Notes: generated by a model from the sequence alone, not told the origin. A stretch of 64,000 bases of DNA from Cheiracanthium punctorium (GCA_038373885.1 JAWZYV010014436.1:1-64000); one strand, 5' to 3'. Shown: positions 47,709 through 59,142, counted from the stretch's first letter. Numbers and translations: made by a program.

Positions 47709-48179
47709 GATTAAAAGAGCAGTTTTAACACGCAGTACGGCCTTGAGGTTTACTTGTATGCGTATTATTATACGCCCAAAGTACTCAACTATGGGACCAC
47801 AGAGGGACACGTACATTTTTAATGTGCAGGGTGGCCCTAATTCAATGCAAGTGTTCAAGGGGTGCTGGGGAGAAAACCAAAGAATATAATGCGCTAGTCA
47901 ATTATGGAAAAAAAATCGACATTTTCAGCCGATAGATGGCGCTGTACCGTATTTCAAAGCTCATCAATAGCATATACAACTTCCAAAACCGATAGACAGA
48001 GCAAAGTGACATTCTAAGAGGCATATAAACAATATAAAACATCATTTACAGTTTATCAAAATTCCATAAAATTCGCTTCAGTAATTAAATTTTTGCCGTA
48101 ACATGTAATCAAAAATTAACGTAAATTAAGATCACAAATTAAAAAATTCATAAAGACGCTTTGGAAAACAATTAAACCA

Positions 48180-48320
48180 TTATTTATTCTCATTGACACT
48201 CATTGGACCTCTTCTTAATCGTTTCATACGACGGTATTCTTTCAGAGTAGCTGAATAATTGCTACCATTCTGATAGAATATCTTCACTAACAATGCACGC
48301 TCCTTCTTATTCAGAGTCAT
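48180..48320 (-). pseudogene. Mariner-like transposase N-terminus (46 aa)
   Basis: Opens MTLNKKERALLVKIFYQNGS and ends at a stop after RRGPMSVNENK. The helix-turn-helix pattern (K-x-R-A-x-L-V-x-x-F-Y-x-N-G) matches the N-terminal domain (DUF4817-like) of mariner-type transposases common in arthropod genomes. The rest of the protein, including the catalytic D residues, is absent, and the sequence between here and the left inverted repeat is non-coding. It supports the mariner assignment of the ends at 47827 and 53113. Confidence 0.6.
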
Positions 48321-48527
48321 GATTGACCATTACTCAATGTGGTCTTGGTTTTACACTGTTCGATGGGCGTAAATGGAAATATATGACGTCTATCGACGAT
48401 TTGGAAATCTATGACGAATTTGCATATATGATGTCTATAAGCATTGAAACACGATATTCTCTTGTGGAGGAACGTGCTATCTCCGTATCAGCTCCTTACA
48501 ATAGATAAAAATTAAGAATACGTCGAG

Positions 48528-48893
48528 TGTAACATCCGTTGAATACAAATACCATCTAGTAAAAACTTAACAACATTTTATTCAGACTTTAAGTCGAGCA
48601 TGCAAGCTTTGCACGATACGGTCAATTTACATCCATAGAGTTCTGGTAACAACAACAGCTACGCGATAATAATAATAATAGTACTGCGAACCATGTGCGG
48701 CATGCGTGAATACACTTCCTTTTTATACTCCCGGACCGCACATCAGCGTTGCCAGATTCCCTGACCCTGCTATCGTGGGAGTAGCCGCTAGCGCTCCTCA
48801 CAGGATGCGCGGAAGCTTGTTCGATGTGGTGGCCACTGAAGGATCAGATTGGTGGTCGGGAACGCACCGATCGCAGGCGCGGCGGCCGCCACA
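48528..48893 (-). mobile_element. Putative solo LTR (366 bp)
   Basis: Read on the minus strand it runs TGTGGCGGCC...GATGTTACA, beginning TG and ending CA. It has a TATA box (GGGAGTATAAAAAGG, near 48718-48731) and an AATAAA signal (near 48577-48582) about 140 bp downstream, the order U3-R-U5. No matching target duplication was found, so the borders and identity are tentative. Confidence 0.5.
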
Positions 48894-49414
48894 CTCTTAG
48901 GGAAGGGCTAGATTTGGAAAAAAGCTTATTTCACCCAAACAAAACATACAATAAAGCAAAATTTTAGTATAAACCAATGTAAAAACTTTTGGGAAGGGCT
49001 AAGTCATTAAAAAAAGATCACTTTACATATTCAAAGTGCATAATGAAGCAGAATGTTACCCTTTAGCAATCTCTTTTTTTTTTGGGGGGGGGGCTGACGC
49101 CCCTAGCCCCTCCCCTGAATCCGCTATTGCTATCTGGTGAAAATGGCGGATTTTTTTATTGGATATTTGACTTGAGAGAGATAAGTACATGTTGTATGGG
49201 GAGGGCCTGGGACAAAATCCCACATCTCCCTTTCAATTATAGTTGAAACAGTTAATGATTGTAATGAGAAATTAAAGTGAAAAAATTTAGAAAAATTACA
49301 CCGGCGAAGCCGGGGGGGAAAGAAAAAGTAGATACTTAGTTGCTGCAATCAGCGCTTTCTATTTTACTTTTTTTGTTGATTATTTTCTGGGCTATTGTTA
49401 AGAAAGTTGAGGAA

Positions 49415-50961
49415 CTAAACTAATTTTTCTTGTTTGTTGTCGAATTTTTTAAGGTTTAAGATCAGGGTATTAAGTTGGGATAAGAGGTCGCTTAGGGAGG
49501 AAACTCCTAGTTCCTGTTCGATTAATTTAGTGGTATTTTTGATTTCGTTAAGTATGTTGCTATGGTTAGGTTGGGGGGGGGGTTCGAGTTTCGTTTCGTT
49601 CGAGTTTCGTTTTAACAACAGTGGCGTAGGTGAATTTAGTAGAGTTGGGGGAGGGGATGAGAGTGGGGAATTTGGCGCAGCCTTTATAGCTGGCCGGGTG
49701 GTCTTTACCGCAATTTGAACATTTGGGTGGAGGTTTATTATCAAGTTTTTTGTTGGGACAATTAAAGATTTCATGGGGCTCGGCGCAGAAAACACAACTG
49801 GGGGGGCATATGGCAGAATTTAGCATAGTGGAAGAACCCGTTACAACGGTAACATTGCACGGGCTTCCTTGGGGTTCTAAACTTTTCAACATTAATTTGG
49901 AAAGAGAGGATAGTTTTAAGATTAAAAATTTCTTGGCTAGTTTCGCTTTGGGGGAGATGAATTTGAAAGATTGGGAGACTGGACTTGTCTTTTCTACTAA
50001 GGAGTTGACTGACTTTCAGGATAGTGTATCCGTTGCATTGTAAAGCTTCTTTGATGAGTTCGGTGTTGGTGTTGGGTGGGATGCCTTTGTGTAAAACTTT
50101 GAGAGGGGGGGGGGTATCGGAGTTGGAGTAGAAGTTAACGTTATTTGCTTCGAAGAGATTAATGATTAAGTTTTTGCTATTGAAGTCGAGGGGGTGGATA
50201 CGAAGAGTGTTTTCAAAGAATTTTGCAAAGAATTTAGCTTCGGTTTTCTCATTAATTAGTTCAGTAATTTCGTGCATATTGGGAATGTTAGGGATGATAA
50301 GAGCTTTGGGAAGTTTAGGTTTATCGCTGGACTTGGGGGGTTCGCTCACCTGAGTGACCTCTCTTGTTTCATTATTTTCGAGCTTTTCGAGAACTTGAAA
50401 TGGGTTTTTAGTAAGGAAATTGGTTTGAACAGTGTCCTTATCTCTGCTCCTCATACTCTGAATTCTCGCCTTTTTGGCTGGTTGAATGAAGGGTCCGTTG
50501 TCCAGGGGGGTAGGCTCGGTAGGGGTAGACAAAGATGTCTTACCTGAATCTTCGGTTGGAGAAGGCTTGGTGTCATGTGCTTCGTTCTCGTCTGCTGCAT
50601 CCATTGCTTCTTCAGTGGCAGGATTTGTTTCTGTAGCAGGAGGGGGTGGAATGTTGCGCTGGTTTTTCAGGGCCCAGATTTTATGCCTGTAGAAGGTGTT
50701 TCGGTACATCATCAATTTCTGCTGAGGGTGGGTTCTGTACCGTGGTCCGTAGCTTAAAATCTCATAATCAGTGTAAGGGATGTCGATATCTTTGGCAGTG
50801 GTGAGATCGTACCATCCGGCGTAGATTTCCTTGTTATGCTCCTCGATTTTGTCGGAAAACTCAATCGGTTGGCCTGTACCCATTACCAGCCCTGATAAGG
50901 GCTTTTGTCGGCTTTCCGACTGAGCTCCCCGCACGTGCATCCGCACTCCTTGGAGGCTCAC
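49415..50961 (-). pseudogene. Jockey-type ORF1 (Gag-like), two frameshifts
   Basis: Minus-strand coding region in three successive frames. Zinc knuckles are in order CYRCNGFFHYAKFC (first frame), CVFCAEPHEIFNC and CSNCGKDHPASYKGC (second frame), then a C-terminal helical tail ending KKFDNKQEKLV (third frame). The segment before the knuckles (KVLHKGIPPNTNTELIKEAL) is the conserved domain that precedes zinc knuckles in Jockey ORF1 proteins. Both frame changes fall at G-runs on the plus strand (49799-49806 and 49573-49582). No ORF2 follows at lower coordinates. Confidence 0.85.
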
Positions 50962-51103
50962 CCATGACTGAACTGAACTGAACTGAAGTTCTGGGTTTTT
51001 CGGAGCACCTTAGCGTAGAGCTGAGAATGAAAAAATGAAACTGAATGAAAAAATATATGACTGACTGACTGATGATAGGTTCTTGTAGGAGTGCCCTGGG
51101 CAC

Positions 51104-51473
51104 TAGAGATGAGACGGGCTCAGCCCGAGCCCGAAAGCCCGAGCCCGAGCCCGGGCCCGGTTCGGGCTCGGGCTCGTGAAAAATTTCTTCTTTGTTGAAC
51201 ATACTCCTTGAAACAGATTTTAAAAAGTGATTCATGGGATAAATAGACGTACTTATTTGAAAAAATAGCGGCACGGGGGACTAGGAGGTGTGTGAAGCTC
51301 CAAAATTTATTGTATCCTCTTAATGTAGTAGTTAATTTTATTTGTCTTTAGCTGAAATTTCGGGCTCGGGCGGGCTCGGGCTCCAACTTTAATAATATTG
51401 CTCGGGCTCGGGCGGGCTCGGATTAAAAGTCTTCGTGCTCGGGCTTCAAAAAATGAGCCCGAACTCATCTCTA
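51104..51473. mobile_element. hAT-type MITE with CGGGCTCGGGCT ends (370 bp)
   Basis: The ends TAGAGATGAGACGGGCTC and (inverted) TAGAGATGAGTTCGGGCTC are flanked by the perfect 8-bp duplication CTGGGCAC (51096-51103 and 51474-51481). Subterminal regions are arrays of GGCTCG-type hexamers. It lies in the non-coding stretch between the Jockey RT and ORF1. Confidence 0.93.
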
Positions 51474-51689
51474 CTGGGCACTAGGCCTTTAACTCCAGTA
51501 TGTAAGATCTTTTCAGTCGGGTATTTTCAGTCTTGTAATGAGTCCCCAAACAGGACGGGTTGAGATGAATATCAGTCAAGTACAGTAAGAAGTGATCTGC
51601 ATGAACAGCCCGGCCAAAAGGATGTTAGTAGGGAAAGGGTTTTTTATTTTTTATTTAATTTAATTTTAAAAGCCGCAGTATGAAGTACG

Positions 51690-53010
51690 TTATTGTGGAG
51701 GATCAAATATGTCAAGATATGGAGAGCATTTGGCGAGAACCGCCTTCGGTCTTTTGCTGTTAGATGGATCACGAAAGTCGTAATCCGGAAATTCGGCAAG
51801 AATGTCGTTATTGATACTGGATATATTATCGTAAAAGTTGACGGCAAGTCTGTGGATTGTGTGCTTAATCGGCTCAATGGCCAGGTCATTTTGAATCGTA
51901 GTGTTTCTTAGGAAGTGGTTTCCTTTACGGATTTTTCTAAGTATTGCACTTTGTTTAGCTTGCAGGGATTTCATGCGAGATTTAGCTGCAAAAGCCCATA
52001 CGGGGGCTGCGTAAGTAGCGATAGGCCTGATCATTGTTCTGTAAATGAGCGTTTTGTTTTGCTTGCTGAGTTTTTTAGAATAAAGTATAGGAGCAATCTT
52101 TTTGGCGGCAGCCGCCATGCGGTTTCTAATTTTAGTAATGTGTGGTTTCCATGTGAGTGACCTGTCCAATGTAATTCCCAGATAAGTGGCAGTGTTACTC
52201 CATGGGACGACATTGTTGTTTACGTATATGCGGGGAGGGTTATGTTTTCTTGAGAAGTGAATTGCTTGGCATTTGTCGGAGTTTAGTTTAATTTTCCAGG
52301 TATCGAGCCAGGTTTCGAGAGCGTCAATATGTGCTTGAATGCATCTTGAGAGTACTGTGGGGTGGTGAGCTCTGCAAATAATCGCCGTATCGTCGGCGAA
52401 CAGAGCAAGTGTGGTGTACGGATTTCTAGGGATATCGTTGACGTACAAGTTAAACAGTGTAGGTCCCAGGATTGATCCTTGGGGAACACCACTATTTATA
52501 GGAGTGCGGTTAGAATGAGTATTGTTTACATGAACCATAAATGTACGGTCAGAAAGGTATTTATGAATTAAGTGAATTAGAGAGTCTGGCATGCCGATTT
52601 GTATGAGCTTGTACATGAGGCATGTATGGTATACTTTGTCAAACGCTTTTGATATGTCTAGGAGGAGAATACCGACTTCCTCTTTTTCTTTCATTGCTTC
52701 AGTGATATGTTCTGTGACTCTAAGGAGTTGGTGAGTCGTACTGTGTTGTTCTCTAAATCCAAATTGTTCGGGAATAATAATGTTGTTTCGAGTGAGGTGT
52801 TCTTGAATGCGATGAAGTATGACTCTCTCCGCTAATTTACTTAAGGCGCTTAATAAACTAATCGGTCTGTACGAGCTAGGTGAGGTGCTGTTTTGATTTG
52901 GTTTGGGTATAGGACAGACGATTGATGTTTTCCAGGCTTTTGGAAAGTATTTTATTTTGAGTATGTGGTTAATCAACGAGGTCAGGAAAATTAGGGTACG
53001 TGCAGGCATA
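51690..53010 (-). pseudogene. Jockey-type reverse transcriptase, 5'-truncated
   Basis: One long open frame (51690 to at least 53000) covering the C-terminal two thirds of a Jockey ORF2: YFPKAWKTSIVCPIPKP, SYRPISLLSALSK, motif A LLLDISKAFDKVYH, motif B SGVPQGSILGPTLF, motif C LALFADDTAIIC, then the thumb SNTATYLGITLDRSLTWKPH and a long tail to YLDIFDPPQ. There is no RNase H, as usual in Jockey. The endonuclease and first RT blocks are missing: upstream of about 53010 the sequence becomes the mariner end. This is the typical 5' truncation of a LINE insertion. An A/T-rich tail follows the stop at 51690 (51630-51665). Confidence 0.9.
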
Positions 53011-53115
53011 TGAAAAAATATATTCGTGTAGATACCAAGTTTCACTAAAATATTTCTGGTAGTTTTCTCTCCAGCACCCCTTGAACACTTGCAGTTTAAT
53101 TATGGCCACCCTGTA

Positions 53116-54417
53116 CATTTTTTTTTCAAGCACTATTTTCTCCAGTAATTTATGAAATTTACTCATAATAATTTACTGCAAGTTTACAGATTTTAATCAT
53201 GTTTCTTTTATTTTATGAGAATGAAATATTAAATACAATACTAGTCTTCTAAGTAGGACTAAGTAGACTAAGTCTTCATAGTATGGTTTAAAACCCAATT
53301 ATTTATGTAATTAGTAGTCACAAATAAAGCAGTGATTGGATTTATTTTAGCCCCATCTCTCAGTGTATACAGCATCGTGAAATTATACTTATATATATTT
53401 TTTTAATTCTTAAGCTGCTGATGGCTGTAGTGTTAACGAATATTACCGAAGTATGAGTAATAAATAACAAGTAAGCCTTAAAAAAAATATTCTTATAAAG
53501 TAAACGAATTCCCACATTTTTATTATTTAAAATATTATTTGAAAAAATAATTAGGCATGTAAAGTTAAAACACATTTTTTTAAAGTTATCGTTTCTTTTT
53601 AAACAAAAATTTCAAGAGGGAATCGGGATTTCTATGCCCACCCCTGGGTACGCCACTGGTATTAAAATAATTCAAAAAGGTTCACTATGTTTTTAAAATG
53701 TTGACGCCTAAGGGGGAGGGGATGACTTGACCCCCATCTTTCAAGAATCCGCGCTCAGAAGCACACTAGGCACAAGATTTCCGTTATACCTTTTAAGATG
53801 AGAATGAACAGGTTAAACCAGGGGAAGGGAGACTAGGGGGGGGCATGTTTTTGGAAGATTTCTATGGGCACTATCTGAGTTATTCGGATATTTTAATTCA
53901 TTGTATAAAACAATACATTTGTATAAAAACATCTATTAATCAGAGGAAATAAGCTCTTAAAAAATAATGTATAATATTTTTATTTATTTTTAAACCAAAA
54001 AAAAAAAAGTAATTGTTTGTAGTATTTTAAACATTCGTAATCGTACGTAATGCTATGTACAGTGGCGTAGCCAGGGTTTTATTTCAGAAGGGGTGTGTGT
54101 GTGTATCAAATTGCTAACAAAGTATGTAAATAACTCCGTTGTAAATAAATATCACATTGTAAGCTAAGTAAAGGGTCAGATTTAGGAAAGGATGGCTGCA
54201 GCCCCCCCCTCTAGATATGCGCTATAAAGATTTGTTTTCTCGCGTTCGAACCAGCAACGAAATTAACAAGTAACAAATACTTAGTAACCGGTAGTGAGTT
54301 TATGGTAACGAATACATACGGGTATTAATATTTTCATTACTTTTACAGCACTAGTAAGTGATGTTCTTTTCTTACAATTGAACAGTAAGCACCAAGAGAA
54401 AGTTCCCTACTAGAAGG
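53116..54417. other. Unit C remainder, then AT-rich spacer
   Basis: 53116-53450 is paralogous to 40060-40395 in unit B (shared TACTAGTCTTCT and AAGCTGCTGATGGCTGTAG), after which similarity ends: the right edge of the duplicated array. Beyond this there are only isolated MITE-like ends, CCTGGGTACGCCACTGG near 53645 and CAGTGGCGTAGCCAGGG near 54060. No gene. Confidence 0.6.
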
Positions 54418-54587
54418 CAAAGGCGGATCCAGGGGGAGGGCGCAGGGGTCGCGCGCCCCCTCCGAGAAAAATATACTTACACTAGATAAATGCGGCTTTC
54501 ACCAATATTAAGTGGACTTTACACTAGATAAAATGAGTATTCAATGATTTGCGCCTCCTCCGAAAAAAGTTTCTGGATCCGCCCTTG
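54418..54587. mobile_element. hAT-type MITE (170 bp)
   Basis: The ends CAAAGGCGGATCCAGG and (inverted) CAAGGGCGGATCCAGA are flanked by the perfect 8-bp duplication CTAGAAGG (54410-54417 and 54588-54595). Related to 28306-28505 by the GGCGGATCCAG ends; both carry internal short direct repeats (here ACACTAGATAAA). Confidence 0.93.
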
Positions 54588-54595
54588 CTAGAAGG

Positions 54596-55571
54596 TGCAT
54601 TCATTTGCTCTTTTTAGAACAGGTCCGTTTAAAAATTAACAACTTTAAAAGCAAACTGATTTTGTTAAACACCCATAACAATTTCTTTAAAACCACCCTA
54701 CTTATATGTTTAAAAAGAGATGTAAAATTTTGTTCATCACTAGATTGAAACACAATTTTATTTTCATTTTGAAGATAACACAAAAGGAAAAACAGCGTAA
54801 GGGTGGTTTTTATGGATTTTTAAAAGGCAGAAGTATGAGGATACTATCGAGGAATGTTTCCTAGAAAAGAAACGGACTTAGTTGACTCAGGCTTGTGACA
54901 GTAATTCGCTAGAATGGAAGTTTTCTGCATTTGTATAACCTCAGCAACATATACTTAAGTCATCCCAACCATTTTGTTTCAGATTGAAATGTAAAGGTAT
55001 CATTTCGCGAATTTTTTTAAAAACGAAAGTACTATAAACGTAATTTTTTAATTTTCAAACTTAAAATTGACCGAAAAATTAGATTGTTTCTTATTTTTGA
55101 AAATTCTCTGATGAATGAATCAGAAGTCCCTGAAGGGGGGTCACTTTCCCCGACAGGGAGCACGTGCCCCTTTGGACATCCTGCTGGCGCCACCTTGGAT
55201 TATCTGAATGATTCGTGAAAATACAAAAAGATTAAAATTTACAGTTGTCATGGCAATATACTTCAAACCAAAACACAATAATATGAACATACGTATATAG
55301 AGAAATATTGGGAGAATGCTCAACAGCAGCTGGTATAGAGAAAATACTAGCTGTATTAATACATTAAAATATGAGCTAGTTACAAAAAACAAGTCTTAGA
55401 ATGTATTTCAATCTTTTGAAGATGAAAGTAAAAAATAAATTAAGATACATTTTTATTATTAATTTATTACATCTAGAAGAAGCGCTTAAAAAAGCATCAA
55501 CCCAAAATATTTATACATGAAGATACATTTAAATAAGAAAAATAATAAAATCAAGAATCTTGGATAGGTAC
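54596..55571. other. AT-rich non-coding stretch
   Basis: No convincing coding region. A MITE-like end with a G-run occurs near 55135-55150. Nothing else recognised. Confidence 0.5.
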
Positions 55572-55875
55572 TAACGTATTATCCCGGCGGTCCACCAAGA
55601 CGAGCGAATTTTTGACAAGATAAATGCTGGGCACATGAAATTATTAATGGTTTTGAATACGATTGCAAAAGTTTGGCAACTCATTTGACGAAAAAATAGT
55701 TTGGCGGCATGAAGCTCTAAGGAGAGTCTTCGGGAATGGGCGATCAGGCGGGAAAACGGACCAGGATCCATTTTCACCGGCAGGAGGCGCAGCGCACCGC
55801 TTCAATAGGGATTTAGCGTTGTTTTGATTGTCAACAAGCTATATTTTTTAATAAAATAAATTATTTTGATAGAAT
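55572..55875 (+). mobile_element. 5' end of a THAP-finger transposon
   Basis: Begins TAACGTATTATCCCGGCGGTC, the same terminal sequence as the MITE at 60501-60664, and matches one arm of that MITE for about 150 bp (TAAATGC(T/C)GGG, ATGAAATTAT, AATACGATTG). It then continues into unique sequence and the THAP reading frame at 55876. This suggests the MITE derives from a longer element with a THAP-type transposase. The 3' end was not found. Confidence 0.55.
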
Positions 55876-56046
55876 ATGGGTCGAGCGAGTCACTGCTTTG
55901 CACCTGGATGTGACAGTGGATATCCAGAAGCCAGAAAAAGAAATGTATCGCTCCGGAAGAAAAATCCAACGTTATTAAAGCTCCAAACAGCATCAATACA
56001 GCATCACCATAATATTTCTTTAATATGGCCCCTTATAAATGTATAA
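55876..56046 (+). pseudogene. THAP-type zinc finger fragment (56 aa)
   Basis: Encodes MGRASHCFAPGCDSGYPEAR followed by KRNVSLRKKNP. The C-x(4)-C spacing (CFAPGC), the following GYP and the VSL segment match the start of THAP domains of P-element/THAP9-like transposases. The downstream CxxH half of the finger is missing and the frame ends after 56 codons, so it cannot fold as a complete finger. The frame may normally splice onward. Confidence 0.65.
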
Positions 56047-56239
56047 CATAAAAAGTAACACTATGTAAATAGAAAACCTTTTGTACATGTTAGTAGTAGT
56101 ATAATGCTAATATGAACACTCTAAAATTGGCATTTGGCCCAATAATCAAATTGAAACAGCAGTATAATACTTTGAAATTGTCCATTTTTAAAAAAATAAT
56201 AACAGTTTTATGAATAATATTTTTCTGTTTATTAATTTA
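56047..56239. other. AT-rich stretch
   Basis: Short non-coding spacer between the THAP fragment and the Helentron-like element. Nothing recognised. Confidence 0.5.
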
Positions 56240-58613
56240 ACTAGCTGCGTGCCCGTTCTTCGCACGGTAGGAAACGAAAATTTTCCTTACATCTGTAATT
56301 CGAAATTATTCGTGATGTGGAATAAAAAAAAAAAAAGAACAAAATTATTTGACTCTTAATGTAAAGTTTGTGTCATGAGTACTAACCTGATCATTGCAGT
56401 ATAATGACTCAAAAAACTACGTCAGTGTCATTCACTATCAAAAAAGTGGAAAGCTTAATGGTTTGCAGAGAACTCCTGGCTTTCAAAATGTCTTATTTCT
56501 ACATCATACTGTTTTTTAGGCTCAAGTTGTAGCATTAAATACCTAAGACACTACATGGAATGGACAACCATTTATTTCTTTCCGAACATGTACCATATAA
56601 GGAAAGTATTGTAATTATGAAAAAGTTCGACTTCGAGATTTTGGTGTATTTACACGTTTTGAGGTCTTCTGAATTTATTTATGCTATTTTCAAGAGATGT
56701 TTTTAAAATAGCTGCGCACCCGCTCTTCATACGGGAAGAAGGGAATATTTTACTACTAAAATCATATCTGCATGTGACAAAACAGAATTTCATTTTTAAA
56801 AAAGTTCAAGTAATCTCCTCTGTTGAAATTACTGCGGGATATATTAACGCAAATTAGAATTACTTTTCATTTAGTTGGTTGTAAGACAACCGTTGAAAAA
56901 GGATAAACACTTTTAATTTCATGAAATATTTATTAACGTGGTACATTGCGATTTATTCATATTATCTTTACAAATCTAATAATACTACCTATTATGTACA
57001 TTAATACTATCTATACTCGCTTCTCCCTCTTCAAGGCTCTCTTAAAAGAAACAGCTTAGATTATTTGGCCTCAATGGGATCTTTTGATTCTGTGGCGATT
57101 CTTTGCAATTTACGCATTAGCATATATAATAATCATTTCACATAATGGTTGCCATTAAGGAAAGTCTCCATATATATTTAATTTATACATAGGCGTATTT
57201 AGCGCCGCAAACCATTTCATCTTACTGTGGGGAGAAAATATCCAAGGGGTGCCATTTTAGATATCCATGTATCTAATATAGCGATATCTTTTATATCCTC
57301 CATAGTCCTGTCTCCTGAAAAACATCAAACTGTGTAATCTCGAGGAACTACTTATTCCCACTTTAATTATGATAGAGCGTTAGAGTTGCAGAGTTAACAA
57401 ATTTCACGCATTTTTTTAAATTTATGACGTCACTGTTTGACTGCCGTAAAGGATACCCCGGTAGATTGAGGGAGTTAATTTCGATATTTCGCACAATTGT
57501 TTTCAAACGGTATCATTAAAACTTTGCGTTGGACCTTTATGGAGGAACGTAATTCAACGTTAAAATAAAACTATACTCGCAACCTGCATGCGTATGTTAG
57601 GCAACGCCTGCGCTAAATTAAATGCCAAAAATAAAAATAGTAAATAGAAAAATTTTAATATATCGCGCTTTGAAACGAACTTTGTAACTTTAAAAATGAA
57701 CATTTTCAGCGCAGTGAAAACATTTCAATTTTTAAATAAGCACCGGATTAAAATACCACTTCTAATAATAATAATCGTGAATTTCTTAGTTTATTTCTAC
57801 AGTAAATTTTAATCAAAAGTATCGTCTCCCTGTGTTGGAAATAGAGCTGGAATAAATTAGTTAAAATTATGGCGTAATTTTTACGTATCTTAAAGCATTT
57901 GACGTCATAGATCCTCACTTGCGAATTGAAATTCTGATATCCCATTTAAAAACTGGATTGGTTAAAAAAACCCTTTTTTCTAATCCTTTCTGTGGCAACA
58001 ACCGAACATAAATTCTCGTGCCGGGATTGCAATGTAATGAATGGCGTAAGATCGCGTTGATGCTATTAAATTCTAAACATTAGGCTGCATTAAAATTCGT
58101 AAAAAATCATCTAATTTACATAATTTTTTCGTTTTTATTTTAAAAGAGGGAGAAAAGAATGTTTCACGATTTGTCAAAATATCTAAAAGTTATGACGGAT
58201 AGAATTCAAGATGCGACAGTTTTAAAATTATTTTACGAAAAAAAATCGCGAAGCAGATGTTTAGTAAAAAAATTCCTAAACATCGGTAAATCATGTTACG
58301 TATTCAGAACAAACTGTTTTTAAAAGAAAATTTCCTCCTCTATCCGATGATACAAATACCGTTTTGTTGCGAGCGTAATTTCCGCCGTTATTACGAATTA
58401 GGTGAGAAAAAATGCCAAAAATCGCATAAAACATAAAATTAAAAAAAATCTAGGTCCAATTTTGAAAAAAGCGCTTCGAGGTGCACAGCTACATATTTAC
58501 ATCTTCCCGAGTACCAAATTTGGTGTTTCTAGGTGTAGCCGTTTGTCCGTAACGCTGCCGACAGACACACACACACACAGACACACAGACACCTTCTTTT
58601 ATAATAAGTAGAG
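56240..58613 (+). mobile_element. Helentron-like element, complete non-autonomous copy (2.4 kb)
   Basis: Left border CTAGCTGCGTGCCCGTTCTT then CGCACGGTAGGAAAC. Right border ACACACAGACACC-TTCTTTTATAATAAGTAGAGA, preceded by TACCAAATTTGGTGTTTCTA and GGTGTAGCCGTTTGTCCGTA. The same pair of ends, inverted, bounds 17934-22935, and the first ~220 bp of the two copies align. A second, diverged copy of the left border (AGCTGCGCACCCGCTCTTCA) lies at about 56710, suggesting an internal duplication. No Rep/helicase frame is present. Confidence 0.72.
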
Positions 58614-58615
58614 AT

Positions 58616-58952
58616 TAGGGTGGGGGAGGGGATTTTATAATATATAAGAGATACACAAATGAATAGATATTTTTGGCATAAGTCTGCAAAACTTATACAG
58701 AAACAAATATTTTCAATTCAAAGTCTGTTTTTTTTTTAAATACAAAAATTTTCAAAATTAAAGAAATATTAGATTTTTTCTGATATGTGAAAGCTTGCAA
58801 AACTGATGCAAAAGAGTCAATCACTGAATATGCGTGTATTTATTGAATTAATATTTTTTTTCCTTTATGCTTTTTATGAAATTTTTTGTAGTACTGAAAA
58901 ATGATACTGATACTGAAAAGACATTGATTTTTATGTAATTTTTTGTGGTACT
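58616..58952. other. AT-rich non-coding stretch
   Basis: Nothing recognised. Confidence 0.5.
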
Positions 58953-59134
58953 CAGGTCCTTATTATCGCACGGGCAAATCGGGACTTTGCCCAGGGCCCC
59001 CCAATTTCAAATCTTGTTCTGAAATATCCTTCTTTATATCAAAATTTTATGAAAAATAAAACAAATTTCATAGATCCCCCCCCCCCCCAAATTCATCAAT
59101 TCCTGGGGCCCTTGTTGGTTATAATCAGGCTCTG
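58953..59134 (-). mobile_element. hAT-type MITE (182 bp)
   Basis: Inverted sister of the MITE at 28634-29479 (shared GCAAATCGGGACTTTGCCCAG, GGGGCCC and AATTTCAAAT segments). The ends CAGGTCCTTATTATCGC and (inverted) CAGAGCCTGATTATAACC are flanked by GTGGTACT and GTGGTGCT (58945-58952 and 59135-59142), an 8-bp duplication with one mismatch. Confidence 0.88.
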
Positions 59135-59142
59135 GTGGTGCT

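Larger units (their letters stand above)
47827..53113 (-). mobile_element. Mariner-type element inflated by LINE, LTR and hAT insertions (5.3 kb)
   Basis: The ends CAGGGTGGCCCTAATTC and (inverted) CAGGGTGGCCATAATTA continue as a ~52-bp inverted repeat with TGCAAGTGTTCAAGGGGTGC. It lies between TG (47825-47826, probably a mutated TA) and TA (53114-53115). Unit B has the empty site (AATGTACGTTTT near 40050). Inside are a transposase N-terminus (48180-48320), a putative solo LTR, a Jockey ORF1, a hAT MITE and a Jockey RT. The core element was probably short. Confidence 0.85.

Noticed and set aside
48323..48508. 61-codon plus-strand frame next to the mariner HTH
   Set aside because: No recognisable motif, and it lies on the opposite strand from the transposase fragment.
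54058..54235. Possible hAT MITE with CAGTGGCGTAGCC end
   Set aside because: Only the left end is convincing; no matching right end or 8-bp duplication was found.
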